The notes beneath the pieces were generated by a model. That model was not told the origin of the DNA and did not search any database. It was given only the letters and a program-made list of their open reading frames with translations. Shown one piece after another: positions 36,785-43,841 of a DNA stretch of 64,000 bases (position 1 is the stretch's first letter; each line of letters starts with the position of its first letter). Location of the stretch: assembly GCA_963746155.1 (NCBI GenBank), contig CAVVAB010000012.1, positions 1,054,001 through 1,118,000 on the forward strand, in the 5' to 3' direction. This DNA comes from AC-32 sp963746155. GTDB lineage: Bacteria > Actinomycetota > Thermoleophilia > Gaiellales > Gaiellaceae. The translations under genes were made by a program, and so were the position numbers.

Positions 36785-37250
36785 ATGAGGCGCGCCTTCG
36801 CTGTCGGTTCCGCTGATAGCCGTTGCAAGTCTCGCGGCTGGCTGTCACAGCTCGGGCGGCAAGAGCGGAACATCCAGCGTGGGAGTCAGCATCCCGGTGT
36901 CGGTGGGCCTCGAGAACAGGGCTGTAGCAGGCGTCCTCGAGTCGACCGCGGGGGGAGCTCCGAGCCTCTTCCCGCACCGCGTCGGGACCATGACCTGCGT
37001 CATCCCCGAGGGTGGCCCGGCGGGACTCCGGATCAAGGGTGTCTGCTCGGCCCGGGCGAGCGTCAGAGGGGGCCGCTACGCGGGCCAGACCATCGTGGTT
37101 CTGAGGGAGGTGTGGCCCTGGCACTCCTTCCATGCCGACGGTTCCGCGCGACGACCGCAGCACCACAGCTGGCGCTTCGTCGTGCTTTCCTCGGGCCGCG
37201 TGATGGCGGTTGGCCAGAGCGGTGACTTCCCGCCCCAGGATGCGAAGTGA
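36785..37250 (+). CDS. putative lipoprotein (frameshifted in the signal peptide)
   Basis: ATG 36785 gives MRRAF; deleting one G near 36799 joins it to LSVPLIAVASLAAGC, a textbook lipoprotein signal with lipobox LAAGC, followed by the Ser/Gly linker HSSGGKSGTSS and a ~115-residue beta-rich domain ending SGDFPPQDAK. Without the correction the long frame begins after the lipobox, which makes no sense for the gene. Domain family not recognised. Confidence 0.6.
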
Positions 37251-37448
37251 TCGTGGGAGGGCTTCAGGCGGCTAAAGATCGGTTCCCGATCGGGACACCT
37301 CCGATTCGACGTAGGCGCAGCGACTCGCCGCCGGAGCCGGGCTTTGCCTGGCGGGAGGCACACAGACATAAGAGACGGTGGCAGCGCGATCTCAGGAGGC
37401 GGCTCCTGAAACGTCTGCAACACGCCTTCGCTCGCAAGGAGGGGGCCG

Positions 37449-37475
37449 CACGGGGGAACCAGGGGTTCCCCCGTG
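37449..37475. terminator. strong hairpin terminator between the lipoprotein and gspE genes
   Basis: CACGGGGGAACC (37449-37460) pairs perfectly over 12 bp with GGTTCCCCCGTG (37464-37475), loop AGG. It is placed 4 nt from the gspE stop codon on the other strand, so it can serve both. The rest of the gap 37251-37448 contains a GATCGG-TTC-CCGATC mini-hairpin and no convincing gene. Confidence 0.8.
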
Positions 37476-37479
37476 ATCT

Positions 37480-39207
37480 CTAGGCGAGTCGTTCGCCGGC
37501 GACGCGGTGGATCTCCTCGAGCGAGGAGACGCCTTCGACGCAGAGGCGCACCCCGTCCTGGAGCAGCGTCGTCATGCCCCCGCGCACGGCCGCCTCGTGG
37601 ATCTCGTCGGTCGCGGCCTCGAGCAGGCGCCGGATCTCACCGGTCATGGGCATGACCTCGTAGAGCGCGACGCGGCCACGGAAGCCTGCGTTCCCGCACC
37701 GTCCGCAGCCCTTCGGGCGATGGAGGAAGACCTCGCCCTTCCGCTCCATGAGGCCGAGCTGCTCGAGCTCGTCGTCGGCCGGCCAGTACGCCTCGCGGCA
37801 GTCGGTGCAGAGCCGCCGCGCGAGGCGCTGGGCGACGATGCAGTTCACGGAGCTCGCGAGCAGGCCCGGCTCGACGCCCATGTCCTTCAGGCGCGCAATC
37901 GAGCTGGCCGCGTTGTGCGCATGCACGGTCGTGAGCACGAGGTGGCCGGTCATGCCCGCCTGCATGGCGATGCGGGCGGTCTCCTCGTCGCGGACCTCAC
38001 CGACGAGCAGAACGTCGGGGTCGCTGCGCAGGATCGTCCGCAGCCCACGCGCGAACGAGAGGCCGCTCTTGTCCGAGATCTCGACCTGGTTGATCCCCTG
38101 GATCTGGTACTCGACCGGGTCCTCGATCGTCATCAGTACGCGGCCCGGGTCGTTGAGCATCTGCAGCGCGGTGTAGAGGGTCGTCGTCTTGCCGCTCCCG
38201 GTCGGCCCGCAGACGATCACGGTGCCGTAAGGCTGGCGGATCGCCTGCTCGAACTGCTCGCGCGCGTTCGGCGTCATGCCGAGCTCGGTCAGGTCGGGCT
38301 TGCTGACGGCGCGGTGGAGGATCCGGAGCACGACCTGCTCCCCGTGCGTGGTGGGAAGAACGGCGATGCGCAGGTCGAGCGGCTCGCCGCCGAACCGGAC
38401 CGAGACGCGGCCGTCCTGCGGCGCGCGCCGCTCGGCGATGTCGAGCTGGCCCATGATCTTCAGGCGCGTGACGACGGCCGGCTGCATCGGCTTGGGGATG
38501 GTCGCGACCTGCCGCGTCACGCCGTCGATCCGAGCGCGCACGACCATCTCGTTCTCCTGCGGCTCGAAGTGGATGTCGGAGGCGCCGTCCTCGATCGCCT
38601 GCGCCATCGTCGTGTGCACGAGCTTGACGGCCGGGCTCTCGCCGCCGGCCTCGGAGATCTCTTCGCGCTGGGCCGCCCGCTCGAACTCGGCGTCCTCGGT
38701 GGTCTCCTCTTCCTGGTCGACCTCGATCTGGGTCCGGTAGAGCGTCTTGATCGCGCGCTCGAGGTCGGCGGGCTCCGAGACCGCGAGGCGCACGTTGTGC
38801 CCGAGCGCCAGGCGCAGGTCGTCGGCCCGGCCGACGTCGGTCGGGTCGGCGACGGCAACGAGCAGCAGGTCGTCGGCGAGGAACCGCACGGGGACGGCCT
38901 GGTAGCGGAACGCAAGGTCCTTCTGGAGAAGGGTCGCGGCGTCGCGGTCGGGCTGCGTCTCGGAGAGATCGACGTACTCGAGCCCGAACTGGTCGGCAAG
39001 CGCGCTGGCGAGGTCGGCGCTCGTCACCCAGGCGTGTCCGACGGCGATCTCGCCGAGCCGCCTGCCGGTCAGGCGCTGCTCCTCGAAAGCCTGCTTGACC
39101 TGCTCCACGGTCAGGAGGCCCCTATTGATCAGCAGGGATCCGAGGTGCTGCCAGGGAAGGTGGGCCGCTTCCACGGGGCCTATATCGTCGTTTTCGGGCG
39201 CGAACAT
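37480..39207 (-). CDS. type II secretion/type IV pilus assembly ATPase (GspE/PilB family)
   Basis: 575 residues. N-terminal MshEN domain (HLGSLLINRGLLTVEQVKQAFEEQ), then Walker A VCGPTGSGKTTTLYTAL, Asp box MTIEDPVEYQ, Walker B DVLLVGEVRDEETA, His box VLTTVHAHNAAS and the zinc tetracysteine CTDC...CGRCG. It powers pilus or pseudopilus assembly at the inner membrane. No other pilus genes are in the window. The ATG shares CATG with the divergent dtd start; a GTG at 39174 is an alternative start that would remove the overlap. Confidence 0.92.
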   Translation of the reverse strand: MFAPENDDIGPVEAAHLPWQHLGSLLINRGLLTVEQVKQAFEEQRLTGRRLGEIAVGHAWVTSADLASALADQFGLEYVDLSETQPDRDAATLLQKDLAFRYQAVPVRFLADDLLLVAVADPTDVGRADDLRLALGHNVRLAVSEPADLERAIKTLYRTQIEVDQEEETTEDAEFERAAQREEISEAGGESPAVKLVHTTMAQAIEDGASDIHFEPQENEMVVRARIDGVTRQVATIPKPMQPAVVTRLKIMGQLDIAERRAPQDGRVSVRFGGEPLDLRIAVLPTTHGEQVVLRILHRAVSKPDLTELGMTPNAREQFEQAIRQPYGTVIVCGPTGSGKTTTLYTALQMLNDPGRVLMTIEDPVEYQIQGINQVEISDKSGLSFARGLRTILRSDPDVLLVGEVRDEETARIAMQAGMTGHLVLTTVHAHNAASSIARLKDMGVEPGLLASSVNCIVAQRLARRLCTDCREAYWPADDELEQLGLMERKGEVFLHRPKGCGRCGNAGFRGRVALYEVMPMTGEIRRLLEAATDEIHEAAVRGGMTTLLQDGVRLCVEGVSSLEEIHRVAGERLA

Positions 39208-39648
39208 GAAGGCTGTGGTGCAACGGGTCTCCAGCGCACGCGTGCGCGTCGGGGAGGAGGTCGCCGGCGAGATCGGGGCCGGTGCATGCGTCCTGCTCGG
39301 GGTCGCCCGCGGGGATGACGGCGCTACGGCCGCGCGGCTCGCGGAGAAGGTCGCGCGATTGCGCATCTTCGAGAACGACGAGGGGCGCTTCGACCGCTCG
39401 CTCCTGGAGGTCGGCGGAGAGGCCCTGGTCGTGAGCCAGTTCACGCTGATCGCGGACACGGCCAAGGGCACGAGGCCGAGCTTCTCCGAGGCCGCGCGGC
39501 CGGAGGAGGCCGAACCGCTCTACGAGGCGCTTCTGCGGCGCGTTGCGCGGCCTCGGCGTCCGCGTCGCAACCGGCGTGTTCGGCGCGCGCATGGCCGTCG
39601 AGCTCGACGAATGACGGCCCGGTCACGATCGTGCTCGACCTCCAGTGA
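39206..39648 (+). CDS. dtd: D-aminoacyl-tRNA deacylase (two frameshifts)
   Basis: N-terminal MKAVVQRVSSARVRVGEEV, then ALVVSQFTLIADTAKGTRPSF, the SQFTL active-site motif. The frame shifts near 39546 (resuming GLGVRVATGVFGARMAVELD) and again near 39607 (resuming NDGPVTIVLDLQ), which is the conserved cis-GlyPro C-terminal block NDGPVT. Removing one base at each site gives a normal ~146-residue enzyme that clears D-amino acids from tRNA. Confidence 0.85.
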
Positions 39649-39984
39649 TTCCAGCAATCGCAGCGAGGCGCAGTTGGCCCGCCGACCGGTGCTGTAGTCG
39701 CCGACGGTTGATAACGAGCCGGGGCATGAGCGCGACTGGGCGACGTGATTCGACGCCAAACACCCCCGTTCATCCCCGGCTCGACCACTCTTAGGCGTCA
39801 ACCGTCCGGATTAGTTAGGTCGTAAGGGCCGAGGGGGCTCGGTCGCCCCCCAAGAGCCGAACCGGGCCTTTCCTCGGCCCCGGAACCAATTACTTGTCAG
39901 GACTGTGTGGAACGTGTGTTGAGGTCGTTAGGCCGAAGCTAGGAACAGGCCTCTTAACGCATCCCTAACGTGCGGCTACGTGCT
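39649..39984. other. intergenic region with a structured segment
   Basis: No credible gene. The outer stem GGGCCGAGG (39826-39834) pairs perfectly with CCTCGGCCC (39872-39880) and encloses GGCTC/GAGCC (39836-39840 with 39854-39858) around a C-run. Further on, AGGCC and GGCCT flank a 13-nt loop before the 3' end of the DUF1345 gene. It could be a small RNA, a long terminator or a leader read towards either side; no known RNA family was recognised. Confidence 0.45.
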
Positions 39985-40668
39985 CTAGGTGAAGATGTTG
40001 ACCGCGCGCGCGGCGACGAGCAGGACCGTCACCGACGAGACCGCCGACTCGGAGAGCATCAGCATCTTCGCGCGACGCGTGAGCGGCATCGCGTCGGTCG
40101 GGCTGAACGCGATCGAGTTCGTGAACGAGACGTAGACGTAGTCGAGGAGCCGCGGGTACCAGCCGGGCTCGGCGAGCTGCGGATTCTCCATCTGCGGGAA
40201 CTGGAAGTCGGGCGGCGGCGGGTCGGCCTCCACCCGGCGCACCGGGCCGCCGCGGTCGAAGGCCCAGAACCAGAGGCCGTAGGTGATGACGTTCGTGCCC
40301 CACACGGTCATCGCCTTGAGCAGCAGCTGCGCGCCGCTCTTCTCGTCGCCCCGGATGAGCGAGGCGAGCACGGCCAGCAGGAGCAGCGAGTTCGCGATGC
40401 TGATCAGCGCCAGCAGCGCCAGCGCAACATTGCGCCGCTGGCCCAGCTGCTCGAGCCGACGCCGCGGGCGCTGCCAGGCCAGTGCGATCAGGAGGATCAC
40501 CTCGGGCACGATCGGGATCAGCCACACCCACCAGGGCAACCCCCAGAGCTTCCAGTCCTGCGACTGGCTCACGAAGGCGAGCAGCAGCTGAAAGACGATC
40601 ACGACGACGACCGCGGGCGCAGCCTCCCAGCGGGACTCGACCTCCTCTTCGCGGATCGCGTCCGCCAC
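39985..40668 (-). CDS. DUF1345 family membrane protein
   Basis: 227 residues with five probable helices. The signature YVYVSFTNSIAFSPTDAMPLTRRAKMLMLSESAVS near the C-terminus (key residues S-F-T-N-S, F-S-P-T-D, P-L-T) identifies the DUF1345 group, resembling the pore region of two-helix ion channels. Function unknown. It lies downstream of the HelD-like gene on the same strand with a 21-nt gap, so the two may be cotranscribed. Confidence 0.82.
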   Translation of the reverse strand: MADAIREEEVESRWEAAPAVVVVIVFQLLLAFVSQSQDWKLWGLPWWVWLIPIVPEVILLIALAWQRPRRRLEQLGQRRNVALALLALISIANSLLLLAVLASLIRGDEKSGAQLLLKAMTVWGTNVITYGLWFWAFDRGGPVRRVEADPPPPDFQFPQMENPQLAEPGWYPRLLDYVYVSFTNSIAFSPTDAMPLTRRAKMLMLSESAVSSVTVLLVAARAVNIFT

Positions 40669-40689
40669 GCACAGATTGTGCGAGCCGCG

Positions 40690-42636
40690 TCAGACGCGGA
40701 GCTCTCGCGGCAGCGGCCGCGAGTGGACGAGGACGAGCGTCCTCGTCGGGCGCGTGAGCGCGACGTAGAGCTCGCGCAGGCCCTGGCCCTCGACCGCCTC
40801 CTCGACGATCTGCGCGGGCTCGACGACGATCACGTGGTCGAACTCCATGCCCTTCGCCTCGCGCGGCGTCAGGACGGCGATCCGCGACTCGTCGAAGAGC
40901 GAGCCCGCCTCGTCGCCGCGCATCGAGGCGGGCACGATCAGCGCGAGGAGCCCTTCGTCCCCGGAGAGCCGCGCGGCCTCCTCGTAGGCCACCGTCAACG
41001 GCGGGTCTCCCTGGACGATGCGAGGCGGCTCCGCGCCGACCCGGTACGCGAGGGGCGGCTCGACGTCGGGCGCGATCTTCTCGAGCAGCGGAAGCGCCAG
41101 CGCCATGATCTCGCGCGGCACGCGGTAGGCGTGGCGCAGCTCCTCGACCTCGGCGAGCTCGCCCTCGGGCAGGAAGGGGAGCAGCTCGTCCCAGCGGTCG
41201 TAGGCGATCGGCCCGGTTGCCTGCGCGATGTCGCCGAGGATCGTGAAGGCGCCTGCCGAGCGGCGCGCGATCATCTGCAGCTGCATCGGCGTCAGGTCCT
41301 GCGCCTCGTCGACGATCACGTGCCCGAAGCGCTGCGGGGGCTCGGCCAGGAGCGCGCGGGCCTCGTCGACGAGCGGCAGGTCGGCCTCGCTCCAGCCGCT
41401 GCGCGCCCGGCGAAGGAGTACCTGCTCGTCGGCGTCGAGGATCCCTTCGGCAGCTTCTTCGAGTCGCTCCCGCGTGGAGAGCAGGCGCCGCACGACCTGC
41501 TCGGGCTTGGGCGCCGGCCACACGTGGTCGAGGAAGCGGGTCATCCGCCCCTCGCGCCGCAGCGCGCGCTCGATCTCGGCGAAGTCGCGGTACGCCTGGC
41601 CGCCGAGCCGGGCGCCGTAGTCCTCGTAGAAGCGGCGGAGGACGTTCATCCGGAAACGCTCTCTCGCGGCCGCCGTGAAACCGAGCTCGGCGCGCGCCTC
41701 GTCGACGAGCTCGTCGACCTCGTCCGCCTCGACGCCGACGAAGCGGCCCTCGAGCCGGACCACGAGCTCCTGCGGCGCGCCCTGCGAGCCGAGCTCGACC
41801 GCCCTCCGGACAACCTCGCCCACGCGCAGGCTCGCCTTCAGCTGCTGCACGTCGAGCGGGTCGAGGCGCGTGACCTCGACGCCCGGGACGAGCTCGCCGA
41901 CCGCGCGCTGCTCGACGCTGTCCTCTCCGAGCGTGGGGAGGACGTGCGAGACGTACTCCATGAACGCCGGGTTCGGCCCGACGACGAGCACGCGGCGGAT
42001 GTCGGTTCGGTGCGAGTAGAGGAGGTACGAGGCGCGGTGCAGGCCGACCGCGGTCTTGCCCGTCCCCGGCCCGCCCTGGACGACGAGCGGCGGTTCCGGG
42101 TCGCGTGCAATCAGGTGGTACTGGTCGGCCTGGATCGTGGCGACGATGTCGCGCATGCGCTGGTCGCGGGCGCGATCGAGCTCCTCGAGCAGGAAGTCGT
42201 CGACCGCGGAGGCCGCATCCGCGAGCGAGCCGTCGAGCGCCTCGTCGCTGATCCCGGTGAGGGTGCGGCCGCGCGCGCGGAAGCGGCGCCGCAGGGTGAC
42301 GCCGTGCGGCTCGGCCGGGGTCGCCGTGTAGAACGGCCGCGCCGCGGGCGCCTGCCAGTTGACGATGAGGGCGCCCTGGTCGTCGTCGTGCACCCAGCGG
42401 CGGCCGACGTAGATCGGATCCGCTGCCTCCTCCGAGTCGATCCGCCCGAAGCAGAGCCCGCGCTCGGCGTCCTCGAACGTCCGGAGACGCGTGGTCGCCC
42501 ACTTCTCGATCCACTCGGCGGACACCTCCGTCGCCGCCGCGCCCGACGTCTGCAGCAGCGTCTCGCGCATGCGGTCGAGCGACGCGTAGGCCTGGTCGAC
42601 ATACGCCTGCTCGGAAGGCAGATCCGGGTGCGCCAT
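40690..42636 (-). CDS. HelD-like UvrD/Rep-superfamily ATPase (RNA polymerase recycling)
   Basis: 648 residues. N-terminal coiled coil (AYVDQAYASLDRMRETLL) and a linker with YVGRRWVHDDDQGALIVNWQAP, then superfamily 1 motifs: Walker A VVQGGPGTGKTAVGLHRASYLL, motif II VIVDEAQDLTPMQ and C-terminal LTPREAKGMEFDHVIVVEP and LYVALTRPTRTL. HelD removes stalled RNA polymerase; related actinobacterial HelR proteins confer rifamycin tolerance. TAGGCT is 9 nt before the ATG on the minus strand, so the mRNA is near-leaderless. It is divergent from padR. Confidence 0.88.
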   Translation of the reverse strand: MAHPDLPSEQAYVDQAYASLDRMRETLLQTSGAAATEVSAEWIEKWATTRLRTFEDAERGLCFGRIDSEEAADPIYVGRRWVHDDDQGALIVNWQAPAARPFYTATPAEPHGVTLRRRFRARGRTLTGISDEALDGSLADAASAVDDFLLEELDRARDQRMRDIVATIQADQYHLIARDPEPPLVVQGGPGTGKTAVGLHRASYLLYSHRTDIRRVLVVGPNPAFMEYVSHVLPTLGEDSVEQRAVGELVPGVEVTRLDPLDVQQLKASLRVGEVVRRAVELGSQGAPQELVVRLEGRFVGVEADEVDELVDEARAELGFTAAARERFRMNVLRRFYEDYGARLGGQAYRDFAEIERALRREGRMTRFLDHVWPAPKPEQVVRRLLSTRERLEEAAEGILDADEQVLLRRARSGWSEADLPLVDEARALLAEPPQRFGHVIVDEAQDLTPMQLQMIARRSAGAFTILGDIAQATGPIAYDRWDELLPFLPEGELAEVEELRHAYRVPREIMALALPLLEKIAPDVEPPLAYRVGAEPPRIVQGDPPLTVAYEEAARLSGDEGLLALIVPASMRGDEAGSLFDESRIAVLTPREAKGMEFDHVIVVEPAQIVEEAVEGQGLRELYVALTRPTRTLVLVHSRPLPRELRV

Positions 42637-42645
42637 CGCGGTCGG

Positions 42646-42687
42646 AGCCTACAAGTATGCGACAGACATATGTGTTTTACCTATACT
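42646..42687. promoter_or_regulatory. divergent helD/padR control region with candidate PadR operator
   Basis: Minus-strand TAGGCT (42646-42651) serves helD and plus-strand TATACT (42682-42687) serves padR. Between them lie the inverted repeat TATG-N7-CATA (42656-42670) and the palindrome ACATATGT (42666-42673), the AT-rich dyads that PadR proteins favour. The region is by far the most AT-rich in the neighbourhood. Confidence 0.6.
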
Positions 42688-42695
42688 GACTCGGC

Positions 42696-43088
42696 ATGAG
42701 ACGCCACCGCCACTCGCGATCCCGCAGCCGCCGGCTGGTCAGGCCCGGCCACTGGCACGTGCACGCACGCGTCGAGCGCTACGTCGAGCCGTCGCTGCTG
42801 CTGCTCCTGCGCGAGCGGCCGCTCCACGGCTACGAGCTGCTCGAGCGCATCCCGGAGCTGGGAGTGGAGGGGAGGGTCGACATCGGCAACCTCTACCGCC
42901 TCCTGCGCTCCTTGGAAGACGAGGGGCTGGTCAGCTCCGAGTGGAGCGCGGACCTCCCGGGGCCTGCCAAGCGCACCTACGAGCTGACGGCCGACGGGCG
43001 GCGCCTCCTCGACCGCTGGGCGGAGGCGCTCGAACGGGCGCAGCAAACCATCGGCACGTTTCTCGAGAGATACCGCGAGAGGAGGTGA
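42696..43088 (+). CDS. PadR-family transcriptional regulator
   Basis: 130 residues. An Arg/His-rich N-terminus precedes a winged helix: LLLLLRERPLHGYELLERIPELG, IGNLYRLLRSLEDEGLVSSEW, RTYELTADGRRLLDRWAE, all canonical PadR. It ends in a short dimerisation helix. The leaderless ATG is 8 nt after TATACT. It probably represses its own operon and perhaps helD through the shared intergenic dyads. Confidence 0.9.
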   Translation: MRRHRHSRSRSRRLVRPGHWHVHARVERYVEPSLLLLLRERPLHGYELLERIPELGVEGRVDIGNLYRLLRSLEDEGLVSSEWSADLPGPAKRTYELTADGRRLLDRWAEALERAQQTIGTFLERYRERR

Positions 43089-43092
43089 GCAC

Positions 43093-43278
43093 ATGCACGG
43101 TCACAGACACCACCGCGGGCGCCCAGGCTTCCGCGGGCACCGACGCTTCCCGAGCCGCGAAGAATGGCTTCGCAAGCTGGAGGAGCACCAGCGCGACCTC
43201 GAGCAGGAGATCGCCGACGTCGCCGACGTGATCCGGCACCTGAAGGGCGACGAGCCCTCCGAGACCGGCACTGTTTAA
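43093..43278 (+). CDS. small His/Arg-rich coiled-coil protein
   Basis: 61 residues. The first 20 are basic and histidine-rich (MHGHRHHRGRPGFRGHRRF); the remainder is an acidic coiled coil (WLRKLEEHQRDLEQEIADVADVIRHLK). AGGAGGTG is a strong Shine-Dalgarno 6-7 nt upstream, and padR ends 4 nt before the start. Similar small partners often follow padR genes. The histidine cluster could bind metal; not proven. Confidence 0.65.
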   Translation: MHGHRHHRGRPGFRGHRRFPSREEWLRKLEEHQRDLEQEIADVADVIRHLKGDEPSETGTV

Positions 43279-43292
43279 CCGGGGGTAAAGGC

Positions 43293-43313
43293 GGCCCCGC
43301 CGCGTGCGGGGCC
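43293..43313 (+). terminator. hairpin terminator after the padR operon
   Basis: GGCCCCGC (43293-43300) pairs perfectly with GCGGGGCC (43306-43313), loop CGCGT, 14 nt after the stop of the coiled-coil gene. No U-run. Confidence 0.7.
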
Positions 43314-43328
43314 ACTAGCCCCATGCGC

Positions 43329-43388
43329 TATCCTTTTGGAACCACATTTCACTGGCTTGGCGAAATGGGCGCAGGGCGCCCATTTTTT
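43329..43388 (+). promoter_or_regulatory. rimP-nusA-infB leader with overlapping hairpins and an intrinsic terminator
   Basis: TATCCT (43329-43334) is a candidate -10. Downstream, CATTTC (43345-43350) can pair with GAAATG (43362-43367). The same AAATG also forms a 10-bp stem AAATGGGCGC (43363-43372) with GCGCCCATTT (43376-43385) followed by a U-run, a classic terminator 16 nt before rimP. The two structures exclude each other, which suggests transcription attenuation of the operon. Confidence 0.65.
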
Positions 43389-43403
43389 GTGAGGAGCGCG
43401 GAT

Positions 43404-43841
43404 TTGCCGAACGTCTACGAAAGGGAGCGAACACTGGAGAGCGAGATCACCGGGCGCGTCGAGAGTGAGCTGCCCGGCGTCGAGGTGCTCGCCGTCGAGC
43501 TGACCGCTCCTCAGCGCTTCACGGTCTTCATCGACCGGCCGGAAGGCGTCGACCACGCGCTGTGCGGGGAGGTCACGCGCCTTCTTCAGGACTACCTGCG
43601 CGACTACTCGGTGGACGTGTCCTCGCCCGGGATCGAGCGCCCGCTGCGCAAGCCGGAGCACTTTCGGCGTGTTGTCGGGCACGCCGTCAGGCTGAGGACG
43701 GCCGCCCGCGCGAAGGTGCGCGGCGAGGTCACGCGCGCGGACGAGGATTCGGTGACCGTGGCGGCCAACGGCCACGAGGTGAACATCCCGTACGACCAGA
43801 TCGTCCGGGGCAACCTGATCGACGAGAGGGACACGAAATGA
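43404..43841 (+). CDS. rimP: ribosome maturation factor RimP
   Basis: 145 residues. VEVLAVELTAPQRFTVFIDRPEGVDHALCGEVTRLL, YSVDVSSPGIERPLRKPEHFRRVVGHAVRLRT and a C-terminal SH3-like part ending NIPYDQIVRGNLID are canonical. It helps 30S assembly. TTG 43404 is chosen because GAGGAG lies 7 nt upstream; an upstream ATG at 43323 would translate through the terminator hairpin. nusA starts in its stop codon (ATGA). Confidence 0.92.
   Translation: MPNVYERERTLESEITGRVESELPGVEVLAVELTAPQRFTVFIDRPEGVDHALCGEVTRLLQDYLRDYSVDVSSPGIERPLRKPEHFRRVVGHAVRLRTAARAKVRGEVTRADEDSVTVAANGHEVNIPYDQIVRGNLIDERDTK

Noticed and set aside
37247..37483. 78-codon open frame after the lipoprotein gene
   Set aside because: It runs through the perfect 12-bp terminator hairpin at 37449-37475, is Arg-rich and has no start signal.
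39970..42699. Long open frame (909 codons) antisense to helD and the DUF1345 gene
   Set aside because: It is a GC-rich shadow frame: Arg/Asp/Glu-rich, no motifs, and it runs through two well-supported genes. The same applies to 232-1728, 7065-8810 and 25548-28133 on the minus strand.
43323..43403. rimP starting at ATG 43323
   Set aside because: It would translate through the U-run terminator and has no Shine-Dalgarno; TTG 43404 has GAGGAG at the right distance.
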